DNA of 37,049 bases from an uncultured Candidatus Actinomarina sp. (lineage in GTDB: Bacteria > Actinomycetota > Acidimicrobiia > Actinomarinales > Actinomarinaceae): contig CABYTP010000010.1 in the NCBI GenBank assembly GCA_902521955.1, positions 1-37,049 of the forward strand, read 5' to 3'. The notes under the pieces are model-generated. The model was not told the origin of the DNA, did no database searches, and worked only from the letters and a program-made list of their open reading frames with translations. The stretch's first letter is position 1; the number at the start of each line of letters is the position of its first letter. A program made the position numbers and the translations under genes. This document shows, in pieces, positions 9,523 to 18,386 of this stretch.

Positions 9523-10926
9523 GTGAAAGTAATAATAGTAGGCGCGCATGGTGAAGCTAAAGAGCTAATCAATAGGGTCAGTTCAGGCTGGTCTATTTCC
9601 GTCGTTGATATTGACCAGGATAAACTTAGAAATTTTACTACAAATAGGCAAATTGAAAAAATTCAAGGAGATGGTACCTCTGCATTAGTTTTAAGAAAAG
9701 CTGGCTTAGATCAAGCAACAGCAGTTGTTACTCTTACGATAGATGATGAAGTTAATCTTGAAATTTTAAAGATTGCAAAACAAAGCAATATCTTAAGATT
9801 ATCTTCTGTAATTAATCAATCTGTAAATTTAAATAAGTATAAAGAATTAGATGTTGAAGTAGTAGAACCCAATATTTTACTCGCTAGAAGATTTGAACAT
9901 ATACTTGAGCCAAGAAGAGTAGTGTCACAGGCTTTTGCCGGGGGTAGGGCTGAAGCAATAGAGATTGAGATAAGTTCCGATAGCCCTGTTAGAGGAAAAA
10001 CACTAAGAGAGATTGGATCTGATTATTATATTGTTGGAGCTCTTCTTAGAAAGGGAAAAGTAATCATACCTCATGGTGATACTGAAATTGAAACAGGTGA
10101 CTTAGTTACAATTGTCTTACAATCAGGGGCATTTTCTAATGTTATAAATTTGTTCTCTGGTTCAGAATCAAGGTTCCCTCTTGAGTTTGGTAAAGATATT
10201 TTTGTAATACTAGAAAATGAAAATAACTTAAAGAACCTTTCTGAATCTGAGTTTTACATAAGAAACACCAAAGCAACATCTTTACAACTCCTTACTAAAG
10301 AAGATTTATTTGAAAATAATTTAGAGACTACTCAAGAAACACTCAAAGCTGTATTGAAAGACCAAGAATTTAATACAACATATAAAAGTAAAATATCTAA
10401 TAAAGATATAGATAAATTCATGAATGATAATTCTGTAGGTACTATCTTTTTTCCAATTGAGGAGACTACTTCAAGAGCAAAAATTAGATATATGTTAAAT
10501 ATTGCATCTAAAACTAATACACCAATCTTATTTTCTCGTTCAACTTATCCTTACAAAACAATTGGATTACTAATGAATAGTAATTTTGACGAAAATAGCT
10601 CAAATTCAATTGCATTTGATCTTGCTTCTGCAATGTCCGCGAATTTACTTGCTATAAACATTAATCAACCTAAGTTTCTTCAACAAGATAATGAAAAGCA
10701 ACTTGCTGGTACTCTTGAAAAATTGCAAGACCTTGCTCTTTCTCACGAGGTTCAATTAGATATTGAAACTCATGAGGGCAATGAAGCAAAAATATTTTCA
10801 GAGCAAACTTCAAAATTTGACCTCTCTATTATTAGTTCAAGCGCTACACAAACATGGCAAGGGCGTAAAATCGTTGAGTTTGTTTCTAAAAATTCTAAAT
10901 GTTCAGTACTTTATATTCCCGGATAA
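9523..10926 (+). CDS. TrkA-type potassium channel/transport regulator with C-terminal universal-stress-protein-like region
   Basis: TrkA_N-like VIIVGAHGEAKELINRV...IQGDGTSALVLRKAGLDQATAVVTLTIDDEVNL; TrkA_C-like EIEISSDSPVRGKTLREIG...GDTEIETGDLVTIVL; C-terminal Usp-like segment ending SSSATQTWQGRKIVEFVSKNSKCSVLYIPG. Confidence 0.8.
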   Translation: MKVIIVGAHGEAKELINRVSSGWSISVVDIDQDKLRNFTTNRQIEKIQGDGTSALVLRKAGLDQATAVVTLTIDDEVNLEILKIAKQSNILRLSSVINQSVNLNKYKELDVEVVEPNILLARRFEHILEPRRVVSQAFAGGRAEAIEIEISSDSPVRGKTLREIGSDYYIVGALLRKGKVIIPHGDTEIETGDLVTIVLQSGAFSNVINLFSGSESRFPLEFGKDIFVILENENNLKNLSESEFYIRNTKATSLQLLTKEDLFENNLETTQETLKAVLKDQEFNTTYKSKISNKDIDKFMNDNSVGTIFFPIEETTSRAKIRYMLNIASKTNTPILFSRSTYPYKTIGLLMNSNFDENSSNSIAFDLASAMSANLLAININQPKFLQQDNEKQLAGTLEKLQDLALSHEVQLDIETHEGNEAKIFSEQTSKFDLSIISSSATQTWQGRKIVEFVSKNSKCSVLYIPG

Positions 10927-10929
10927 AAT

Positions 10930-12078
10930 ATGGAAGAATTTCAAGCTGAGTCGTTAGTAATTATTTCATTAGGTGCATTTATATTGCCTCTTTTAGCTCA
11001 AAGAATCAAGATTCCTGGAATAGTTCTTGAAATTGCATATGGTATTACCGTCGGGCCAGTATTAGGAATTGTAGAAACTTCTGAGTTTATTTCTGGTTTA
11101 GCAATTCTTGGTTTTTTATTATTAATGTTCTTATCGGGTTTTGAAATTGAATTAGAAACTTTTAGAGAAAAAGGCCTAAGAACTTTAGCATTGCCAATGT
11201 CAATATACCTTTTAACTGTTGGAACTTCATTCTATTTAATATCTAGCTTAGGATATCCAATCTTTTTAGCATTAGTTCTGTGTACAACAAGTGTAGACAT
11301 CGTCATAACAATTCTTAGAAGTGATGACACTATTAAAACAAATTATGGCCAAACCTTATTTATGGTTGCTTTACTTGCAGATATTCTGACCTTATTGGCA
11401 GCCACTGTATATGCTTCTTTTATAAGAGCAGGAGGTCTTTCACTATCTAACTTAAATGTTGTTCTATATTTCATAGTTGTAATCCTAATTTTAAGAATTA
11501 TCAGAAGGGTTGCTTGGTGGAATCCTCAATTATTTTCTAGGATGTTTGATGGAAATGATCCAGATGAGTTAGGAATTAGGAGCTCTCTAGCTTTGATGCT
11601 TACATTAGTTGGAGTATCTGTCATATTTGATATTGAGCCAATACTTGGTGCATTTTTAGCAGGTACAATTTTTGCATTCATATTTTCGAACAGGGGAACT
11701 CTTGAAAGCAGCTTAAAGGGATTTTCGTATGGTTTCCTAATTCCAATATTTTTTATAAATATTGGATTAAATTATGACATTAATGTTTTTAGTGAGACTC
11801 AGTTTTTTGTTGAAGTAGGCTACCTTTTCTTGATTGCTGTTGGTGTAAAATTTATACCGTCTCTACTCCTAGTTTTTTCAAAAATAAAAGTTAGGGATAT
11901 TGTTGCCGGAGGTTTCTTGTTGTCAGCTCGATTTAGTTTAATTATTGCTATGGCAGAGATTGGTGTTCACCTCGATTTGATAACTGTAGAACTTGAACAG
12001 CAAATCATACTTCTTGCAGTTATTACAGCAACCTTTTCACCAATTTTATTTAGAATTTTTAGAAGCAAAACAACCTAA
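10930..12078 (+). CDS. CPA2/KefB-type cation:proton antiporter
   Basis: ~12 TM protein; PLLAQRIKIPGIVLEIAYGITVGPVLG, LLMFLSGFEIELE, GAFLAGTIFAF, GFLIPIFFINIGLNYDI. Confidence 0.9.
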   Translation: MEEFQAESLVIISLGAFILPLLAQRIKIPGIVLEIAYGITVGPVLGIVETSEFISGLAILGFLLLMFLSGFEIELETFREKGLRTLALPMSIYLLTVGTSFYLISSLGYPIFLALVLCTTSVDIVITILRSDDTIKTNYGQTLFMVALLADILTLLAATVYASFIRAGGLSLSNLNVVLYFIVVILILRIIRRVAWWNPQLFSRMFDGNDPDELGIRSSLALMLTLVGVSVIFDIEPILGAFLAGTIFAFIFSNRGTLESSLKGFSYGFLIPIFFINIGLNYDINVFSETQFFVEVGYLFLIAVGVKFIPSLLLVFSKIKVRDIVAGGFLLSARFSLIIAMAEIGVHLDLITVELEQQIILLAVITATFSPILFRIFRSKTT

Positions 12079-12980
12079 TGAAATTTAACAAGTCTTTATT
12101 CTTTAAAGGAATGTTAATGGGTGTTGCTGAAATCATCCCTGGTGTTTCAGGGGGAACGCTTGCTTTTATCACTGGTATTTACAAGGAGTTAATTGATTCA
12201 ATAAAATCTGTTAATTTAGATTCACTTAAGTTATTATTTAAATTTCAATTTAAAAATTTCTGGTACCAAATAAATGGTAATTTTTTATCTACCTTATTGA
12301 TGGGTATGATTGTATCTATCCTCATACTCTCAAGATTTATTGCTTTTCTATTAGATAATCATCACTTTAAAATTTGGGGATTCTTCTTTGGATTAATAAT
12401 CTGTTCAGCATTTATTATTTTTAAGAGTATAAGCAAATTAACTCCCGTGTCGTATTTGTTACTTTCTTTAGGTTTAGGTTTGTCAGGATACATCTCCTTA
12501 GTTGCTCCATCATCTACACCAAATACCAATATTTTTATATTCCTCTCAGGTGCAATTGCAATATCAGCTATGATTCTTCCAGGAATAAGTGGATCCTTTA
12601 TACTTGTTTTTCTTTCTAAGTATGAATTTATATTGAATTCATTAAATTCTTTCGAAGTAAATGTGCTTACAATTTTTCTCGCTGGCTGTGTTACTGGTTT
12701 AGTTACATTTAGTAGGTTATTATCTTATCTTTTCAAAAATTATTATGACAATGTGGTCAGCACCTTAGTAGGATTTCTTTTTGGATCTTTAATAAAAATA
12801 TGGCCATTTTATGAAATTATTGAATTCAATCAAAACAATGAGCCTTTATACACAAATCCAGTTTTACCTAATACTTTTGAAACATTAGAAACTATTTATT
12901 TTATTACTTTTGCAATTGTTGGAATTTTGTCGATTTGGTTTATAGAAAAGAAATTTATAGGAATAGGTAAAGAATATTAG
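12078..12980 (+). CDS. DUF368 family membrane protein (PopT-type polyprenyl-phosphate translocase candidate)
   Basis: KGMLMGVAEIIPGVSGGTLAFITGIYKELI and ILPGISGSFILVFLSKYEFIL are the two characteristic DUF368 repeats. Confidence 0.9.
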   Translation: MKFNKSLFFKGMLMGVAEIIPGVSGGTLAFITGIYKELIDSIKSVNLDSLKLLFKFQFKNFWYQINGNFLSTLLMGMIVSILILSRFIAFLLDNHHFKIWGFFFGLIICSAFIIFKSISKLTPVSYLLLSLGLGLSGYISLVAPSSTPNTNIFIFLSGAIAISAMILPGISGSFILVFLSKYEFILNSLNSFEVNVLTIFLAGCVTGLVTFSRLLSYLFKNYYDNVVSTLVGFLFGSLIKIWPFYEIIEFNQNNEPLYTNPVLPNTFETLETIYFITFAIVGILSIWFIEKKFIGIGKEY

Positions 12981-12997
12981 GCCATTAAAATAGAATT

Positions 12998-13135
12998 ATG
13001 AGATTAGGATTACCAGAGTTATTAATAATTTTAACAATTTTATTATTGTTGTTTGGTGCAAAGAGACTTCCAGGATTAGCGAAATCATTAGGTAAATCTA
13101 CAAAAGAATTCAAATCTGCACTTGAAGAAGAATAA
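12998..13135 (+). CDS. tatA: Twin-arginine translocase subunit TatA/E (45 aa, not in ORF track)
   Basis: Direct translation: MRLGLPELLIILTILLLLFGAKRLPGLAKSLGKSTKEFKSALEEE*. LLLLFGAKRLPGLAKSLGKSTKEFK is the classical TatA motif. Confidence 0.92.
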   Translation: MRLGLPELLIILTILLLLFGAKRLPGLAKSLGKSTKEFKSALEEE

Positions 13136-13430
13136 TTTTAATAAATTTGCACTAATAACTATTTGTTTATTAGTAAGTGCATGTTCTGCAGAACCTTCAC
13201 AGGAACTTTCTACAGGTAAGGAAGTATACGAAGCAAGGTGTTCAGCTTGTCACGGTTCAAACCTTGAGGGAAGAGTAGGCCCAGCTCTTGATGCAAAAAG
13301 TCCATCAGCCTCAATGCCCGATTCTTATTGGATTCAAACTATAACAAAAGGTAAAGGGTCAATGCCAGCACAGCGATTAACTGACAAAGAGGTCGAATTA
13401 GTTATAGAATATATTAAGTCAGAGTATTAA
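13122..13430 (+). CDS. Monoheme cytochrome c lipoprotein
   Basis: TTG start overlapping tatA by 14 nt; lipobox LLVSAC; heme motif CSACHG; distal MPAQRLTDKEVELVIEYIKS. Confidence 0.88.
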   Translation: MKKNNFNKFALITICLLVSACSAEPSQELSTGKEVYEARCSACHGSNLEGRVGPALDAKSPSASMPDSYWIQTITKGKGSMPAQRLTDKEVELVIEYIKSEY

Positions 13431-14901
13431 GCCTAGAAGTATCTTCATTTAGTTTTTTTAACTTATTCAAACCTTCTTGTAAAGTATCTAAGTTATCAAC
13501 TCTCCACTTCCAATTATCTTTCTGCGTACCGGGTAAATTAAATCTCGCCTCTATACCAAGTTCTAAAATATCTTGAACATTTGTCATAGCTAGGATGCTT
13601 GGCGTTCTCCATGTAAGCTCAATAAAATTCCAAACATCAGATTCATTAGATATATTCAGGTTTTTCAAATAACTGTTATAGAACTTTATTTGCTGTTCTT
13701 CTGATTCACTTAACCATTGTTTAACTGTCGGACTGTCATGAGTTCCCGTATAAGCTACTACATTTTCTTTCCAATCTTTTGGATGTTCTTCATTATGCCC
13801 ATCATTATGTGGGATTCTTTGTTGCAGAACTTTCATGCCGGGAATATTGTAATCATTTAGAATTCGATCTGTTTCTTCCAGTTCAACACCTAAATCTTCT
13901 GCCAATAATTTTGAGAAATCAACTTCGCTATTTATTGATTTAAAAAATGTATCCCATGGACCTAATCTCCAATGTCCATTTAGTGCTGTATCTCCATTTG
14001 GTATCGCCCAAAATTTAAAGAATCCAATAAAGTGGTCAATCCTTAATAAATCATATTTATCTAAATTAGCATTTAATTTACTAACCCAATATTCGTAATT
14101 TTCTTTTAGATGTTGATCCCAATCATAAAGTGCTGTATTCCAAACTTGCCCTTCTTCAGTAAAATCATCTGGCACTGCTCCTGAAACAAAGCCCATTTTA
14201 TTGTTTTCATCTAAATCAAAAAGAGATTTGTTTAGCCATACATCTGCTGAGTTGTGATTAACATATATTGGAATATCACCTAGAACAGATATGTTCTTCT
14301 TATTTGCATATTTTTTTAACGACTGCCACTGATTATTAAATTCATATTGTAGGAATACATGTTTACTAATAATTTCTGGATATTTTTCAACAACTAACTC
14401 AAAAAGATTATCTGAATAATCTCCATACTCCTTTTCCCAATAATTCCAATCCTCCTTCTGAGCTTCACTTATAGTTATGAATGTAATATGTTTTCTCATA
14501 TCCTCATTTTCAAGAAAATTTTCATAAGATTTTTCATTTATATTTACTTTCTTAGCTAATTTTTCAAATAAATTATTTTTAAGTTTATAAACATTTGCAT
14601 AGTCAACATAATTTCTTGGTAGTTCTTTAAATACTTCTATATCTTCCATTTGCAAAATATCATTTTCAAGGTTTTCTAATGAGACAATATAAGGATTTCC
14701 AAGCAGAGAAGATTTGCTTGAATAAGGGGAATACTCAACATTATCTGTTATGCCTAACGGAAGTACTTGCCAAACTTTAGTTCCTGAGTTTGATAATAAG
14801 TCTATGAATTCGTAGCTAGACTCTCCCAAATCACCAATACCGAAATTACTAGGTAACGATGTGGGGTGAAAAATTAATCCACTACTTCGTTTTATTTCCA
14901 T
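13414..14901 (-). CDS. malQ: 4-alpha-glucanotransferase (amylomaltase)
   Basis: RSSGLIFHPTSLPSNFGIGDLG, WQVLPLG, YSPYSSKSSLLGNPYIVSLE, LGDIPIYVNHNSADVW, LRIDHFIGFFKFW, AEDLGV, YTGTHDSPTVKQWL. Confidence 0.97.
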   Translation of the reverse strand: MEIKRSSGLIFHPTSLPSNFGIGDLGESSYEFIDLLSNSGTKVWQVLPLGITDNVEYSPYSSKSSLLGNPYIVSLENLENDILQMEDIEVFKELPRNYVDYANVYKLKNNLFEKLAKKVNINEKSYENFLENEDMRKHITFITISEAQKEDWNYWEKEYGDYSDNLFELVVEKYPEIISKHVFLQYEFNNQWQSLKKYANKKNISVLGDIPIYVNHNSADVWLNKSLFDLDENNKMGFVSGAVPDDFTEEGQVWNTALYDWDQHLKENYEYWVSKLNANLDKYDLLRIDHFIGFFKFWAIPNGDTALNGHWRLGPWDTFFKSINSEVDFSKLLAEDLGVELEETDRILNDYNIPGMKVLQQRIPHNDGHNEEHPKDWKENVVAYTGTHDSPTVKQWLSESEEQQIKFYNSYLKNLNISNESDVWNFIELTWRTPSILAMTNVQDILELGIEARFNLPGTQKDNWKWRVDNLDTLQEGLNKLKKLNEDTSRLNTLT

Positions 14902-14954
14902 ACCACTCTAAATATAGAGTATATAATAATATTTTTGAGGTAAATTTAACTCTT

Positions 14955-16886
14955 ATGGTAGAAAAACACGCTCCAGAATTTATAGATGAAGGCGAAAAGC
15001 AAAAGATAGATTTCTTTGAAGGTGATGTTCATTTAGGTCATTATGACTTTAGATTTGATTTTAATGATAAGAAATACTTTTCAATATCCCAAGATGGCAC
15101 TGGAAGAATTAGGGTTCACTCTCAAACAAATATTAAAAAATTATGGGTTTTGTTAGAAGATGAAGACTTTAGGCCAATTGAGCTTCGAAACTATGCTAAA
15201 ACAGAAAGATTTATATTCTGGGGTACTCAGATTGAATTTCGCTCTGATATAGCTAAATTTAGCTTTGCAGCTACTACTGAAGATGATTTAAATATTTATG
15301 TTGGATCCAGCGGTGTTGCGAATTTTATATCACCCTCTGAAAAATGGATTTATAACTCAAAAACATTCCCTAGGCATACAATTCCTGATTGGGTTTATGG
15401 AGGTGTTATGTATCAAATATTCCCAGACAGGTTTTCAAATTCTGATAATTCACTTAATCCAGAGGGAACTGTTGAATGGGGATTACCTCCAACCCGATTA
15501 GATTTCCAAGGTGGTGATCTTTATGGTGTAATAAATAATTTAAGCCATATTGAATCACTTGGGGTAAATATTATTTATTTAAATCCAATATTTCTTTCAT
15601 CAAGTACTCATAAATATGATGCTTGGGATCACTTTAAAGTAGATCCTGTTCTTGGAGGAGATGATGCATTAAAGAAGTTAATAGATGAATGTCATAATAG
15701 AAGTATTAAAGTTGTTTTAGATTGTTCATTAAATCATGTTCATCCTAGACATTTTGCATTTCAAGATATTGTAGAAAACGGTGAAAAATCCAAATATAAA
15801 GATTGGTTTACAGTTTTTGATTACCCCGTCCGTTTTATTCATAGACCACACCTTTATTCAAATACTTATAAAGTTGGTTGGGATGGAAATGAAGAAGAAT
15901 ACAAAAGATATTTAGATAAAACTTTTAAAGAAACTAAAGTTCCAGTTGAAATTAGAGAAGATGATGGACCTATTGTAGAACCATCATTTAAAGCCTGGTG
16001 GGGAGTTCCTGACATGCCTAAAGTAAATTTTGAAAATCAAGAAGCAAGAAAATGGGCTCTAGATGTTACAAAATACTGGATTGAAAACTTTGATATTGAT
16101 GGGTGGAGAATGGATGTAGCAAAAGAATTAGATTTTTCATTTTGGAAAGACTTTAGAGAAATAGCTCAAAGTTCTAAAAAGGATGTTCTATTAATTTCTG
16201 AAATATTTGGAGATACTTCCCAGTGGCTGCAAGGCGATAGATTTGATGGAACTATGAATTATTCTTTCAGAGAAACTATGACTGATTTTTTCGCAACCAA
16301 AAGGATTAATACAAAAGAGTTCTCAGATTCTTTAGCCTACTTGTATTCAATGTATTCGTTTGAAGCACTGTCGTCTTGCCAGAACCTTTTAAGTTCTCAC
16401 GATGTAAAGCGATTTTTAAATAGATGTGGCAACAATGAAGAAGGAGTTCTTGGTGCTCTATTTCTTCAAGCAACTTTTCCAGGTATTGCAGGCATATATT
16501 ATGGTGATGAAATTGGCTTAGGGGGTGCTGATGATCCATTTAACAGAGCAACATTTCCTTGGGAAAATAATGATATGTGGAATACAAAAATTTTAAAATA
16601 TACACAAAAATTAATGAATATTAAAAACTCAAATTCTATATTCAAATATGGAAGATTTGAATTGGTTCAATATGATGAAGATATAGTAGCATTTCGAAGA
16701 ATCCTAAAAGATGAAACCTTACTTTGTATAGTAAATAGGGATAAGTCAGATAAAGATATAAATGTAATTTCCAATGCACATAGTGCAAATATTATTTTTG
16801 GTGAGTGTGAAGCAAAACTCGATGAAGGTTTACTAAAAATTACAAATAAAAACAGTGAAATTGGTCTAATTATTCACGAACAATAA
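14955..16886 (+). CDS. GH13 alpha-amylase family protein (neopullulanase/cyclomaltodextrinase-like)
   Basis: VMYQIFPDRFSN, DLYGVINNLSHIESLGVNIIYLNPIF, DGWRMDVAKEL (nucleophile Asp), LLISEIFGD (acid Glu), LLSSHDVKRF; C-terminal beta domain. The track start at 14859 runs antisense into malQ; ATG at 14955 preferred. Confidence 0.93.
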   Translation: MVEKHAPEFIDEGEKQKIDFFEGDVHLGHYDFRFDFNDKKYFSISQDGTGRIRVHSQTNIKKLWVLLEDEDFRPIELRNYAKTERFIFWGTQIEFRSDIAKFSFAATTEDDLNIYVGSSGVANFISPSEKWIYNSKTFPRHTIPDWVYGGVMYQIFPDRFSNSDNSLNPEGTVEWGLPPTRLDFQGGDLYGVINNLSHIESLGVNIIYLNPIFLSSSTHKYDAWDHFKVDPVLGGDDALKKLIDECHNRSIKVVLDCSLNHVHPRHFAFQDIVENGEKSKYKDWFTVFDYPVRFIHRPHLYSNTYKVGWDGNEEEYKRYLDKTFKETKVPVEIREDDGPIVEPSFKAWWGVPDMPKVNFENQEARKWALDVTKYWIENFDIDGWRMDVAKELDFSFWKDFREIAQSSKKDVLLISEIFGDTSQWLQGDRFDGTMNYSFRETMTDFFATKRINTKEFSDSLAYLYSMYSFEALSSCQNLLSSHDVKRFLNRCGNNEEGVLGALFLQATFPGIAGIYYGDEIGLGGADDPFNRATFPWENNDMWNTKILKYTQKLMNIKNSNSIFKYGRFELVQYDEDIVAFRRILKDETLLCIVNRDKSDKDINVISNAHSANIIFGECEAKLDEGLLKITNKNSEIGLIIHEQ

Positions 16887-17013
16887 ATTCTTAAAGTTCC
16901 TTGTGAATATGTGCAAAGTTTTTTTATTTTAGTTAGAGATAATTCTAATTGTAAGTTAGATTGCTAGTGACATTCTTAATAGAGTGTATACATATATACA
17001 AAAAGGAGAGTAT

Positions 17014-18318
17014 ATGAAAAATAATAAATCACGCTTCATAGTGATTTTATTAATGCTTTCTATGGTAGCTGTAGCTTGTGGAGGTGATACTGCTGAAGAA
17101 GTAGCAGAAACACCTGAAGTTACTGAAGCTCCAAAGGAAACATTAGCTGCTCCTGCAACCACGGCTCCGCCACCAGAAGTAATTGTTGTCTGGGCTGAAG
17201 AAAAAGTCGCAACGGCTTTAGACCCACTTGTTGGAGCTTATGAAGCAGCAGCTGGTGTTGATGTTGAAGTTGTTGTTTACGATTTTGGAGCAATAAGAAC
17301 TGATGTCCAAACTGCTGGACCAGCAGGAGAAGGACCAGATGTATTCTTAGGTGCTCATGACTGGGTTGGAGAATTAGCAGCAAATGGCGTTCTACAGCCA
17401 ATTAATTTAGCAAGTGTAGCTTCTGACTTATTTGAAGTTGGAATTAATGCATTTAGCTATGACGGTATGTCCTACGGATTTCCGTATGCTACTGAAGCAA
17501 TTGCTATGTACTACAATGCCGATCTAACTGATGGAGTTCCAACTACATGGGACGATGTAAAAGCTGCATGTGATGCTGCTGGTACAGAGCTTTGTGTAGG
17601 TGCACCAGGTGGCGGTGGAGGAGCAGATGCTTACCATAACCATCCATTCGTAGCATCAGCAGGGGGATATGTTTTTAAAGTCCAAGGCGGTTTTGATCCT
17701 AATGACGTTGGACTAGATAATGAAGGTGCTTTAGCATCTGCAGAGTATCTTGACACGTTAGTCAAAGATGGTGTTGTTGCATCAACCGATTACGGTGCAT
17801 CTATGTCAGCATTCCAAGAAGGTAGATCACTTTTCTGGATGACTGGTCCATGGGCAAGAAATGATGCAAGTGCAGTAAATTACAATGTTGGATTAATTCC
17901 TTCATTTAGTGATAGTCCTGCAACTCCATTCGTTGGAGTAAGAGGTGCTATGGTTTCTTCTTTTAGTGATAAGAAACTATTAGCAGAAAGTTTTATATTA
18001 GATTTCTTCGCTACTGTTGAAGTACAAGAAGCAATGTATAATTCCGATCCTAGATTGCCTGCAACTAAATCATTATTTGCAATAGTCGAAGCAGCTGATC
18101 CAATTGCAGCAGCATTCGCAGCCAGTGCATCAAACGGTATTCCTATGCCAAATATTCCAGAAATGGGAAGTGTATGGGGACCATTTGGTGATGCTTTGTT
18201 AATCATTAGAGACCAAGCTTATGGAACTAATGAAGAAACAGGCGTTACAGTTAATTCTGCTACAGATGCTATGAAATTAGCAGCTGAGCAAATTAGAACT
18301 GCTATTGCTGGGGGTTAA
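17014..18318 (+). CDS. malE: ABC transporter sugar-binding lipoprotein (maltose-type)
   Basis: Lipoprotein signal MKNNKSRFIVILLMLSMVAVACGGD, TP/EA-rich linker, then a type-1 SBP fold (GPAGEGPDVFLGAHDWVGELA...YGFPYATEAIAMYYNADL). RBS AAAGGAGAG just upstream of ATG 17014. Confidence 0.9.
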   Translation: MKNNKSRFIVILLMLSMVAVACGGDTAEEVAETPEVTEAPKETLAAPATTAPPPEVIVVWAEEKVATALDPLVGAYEAAAGVDVEVVVYDFGAIRTDVQTAGPAGEGPDVFLGAHDWVGELAANGVLQPINLASVASDLFEVGINAFSYDGMSYGFPYATEAIAMYYNADLTDGVPTTWDDVKAACDAAGTELCVGAPGGGGGADAYHNHPFVASAGGYVFKVQGGFDPNDVGLDNEGALASAEYLDTLVKDGVVASTDYGASMSAFQEGRSLFWMTGPWARNDASAVNYNVGLIPSFSDSPATPFVGVRGAMVSSFSDKKLLAESFILDFFATVEVQEAMYNSDPRLPATKSLFAIVEAADPIAAAFAASASNGIPMPNIPEMGSVWGPFGDALLIIRDQAYGTNEETGVTVNSATDAMKLAAEQIRTAIAGG

Positions 18319-18340
18319 TTTTTAATTAATCTTATCTAAA

Positions 18341-18370
18341 TTGGGGCTCAGATTGAGCCCCAATTTTTTT
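18341..18370 (+). terminator. Rho-independent terminator between malE and malF
   Basis: TTGGGGCTCA-GAT-TGAGCCCCAA followed by TTTTTTT; perfect 10-bp stem (counting the flanking A/T pairs) plus T-tract. Confidence 0.9.
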
Positions 18371-18386
18371 AGTGATATATTTAAGT

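Noticed and set aside
14859-14954. N-terminal extension of the GH13 ORF
   Set aside because: Runs antisense into malQ; ATG 14955 gives a sensible N-terminus.
17120-17401. Track ORFs antisense to malE (16956-17162, 17120-17401, 17880-18206)
   Set aside because: Low-complexity translations (Gln/Leu/His- or Ala-rich) opposite a clear CDS; shadow ORFs.
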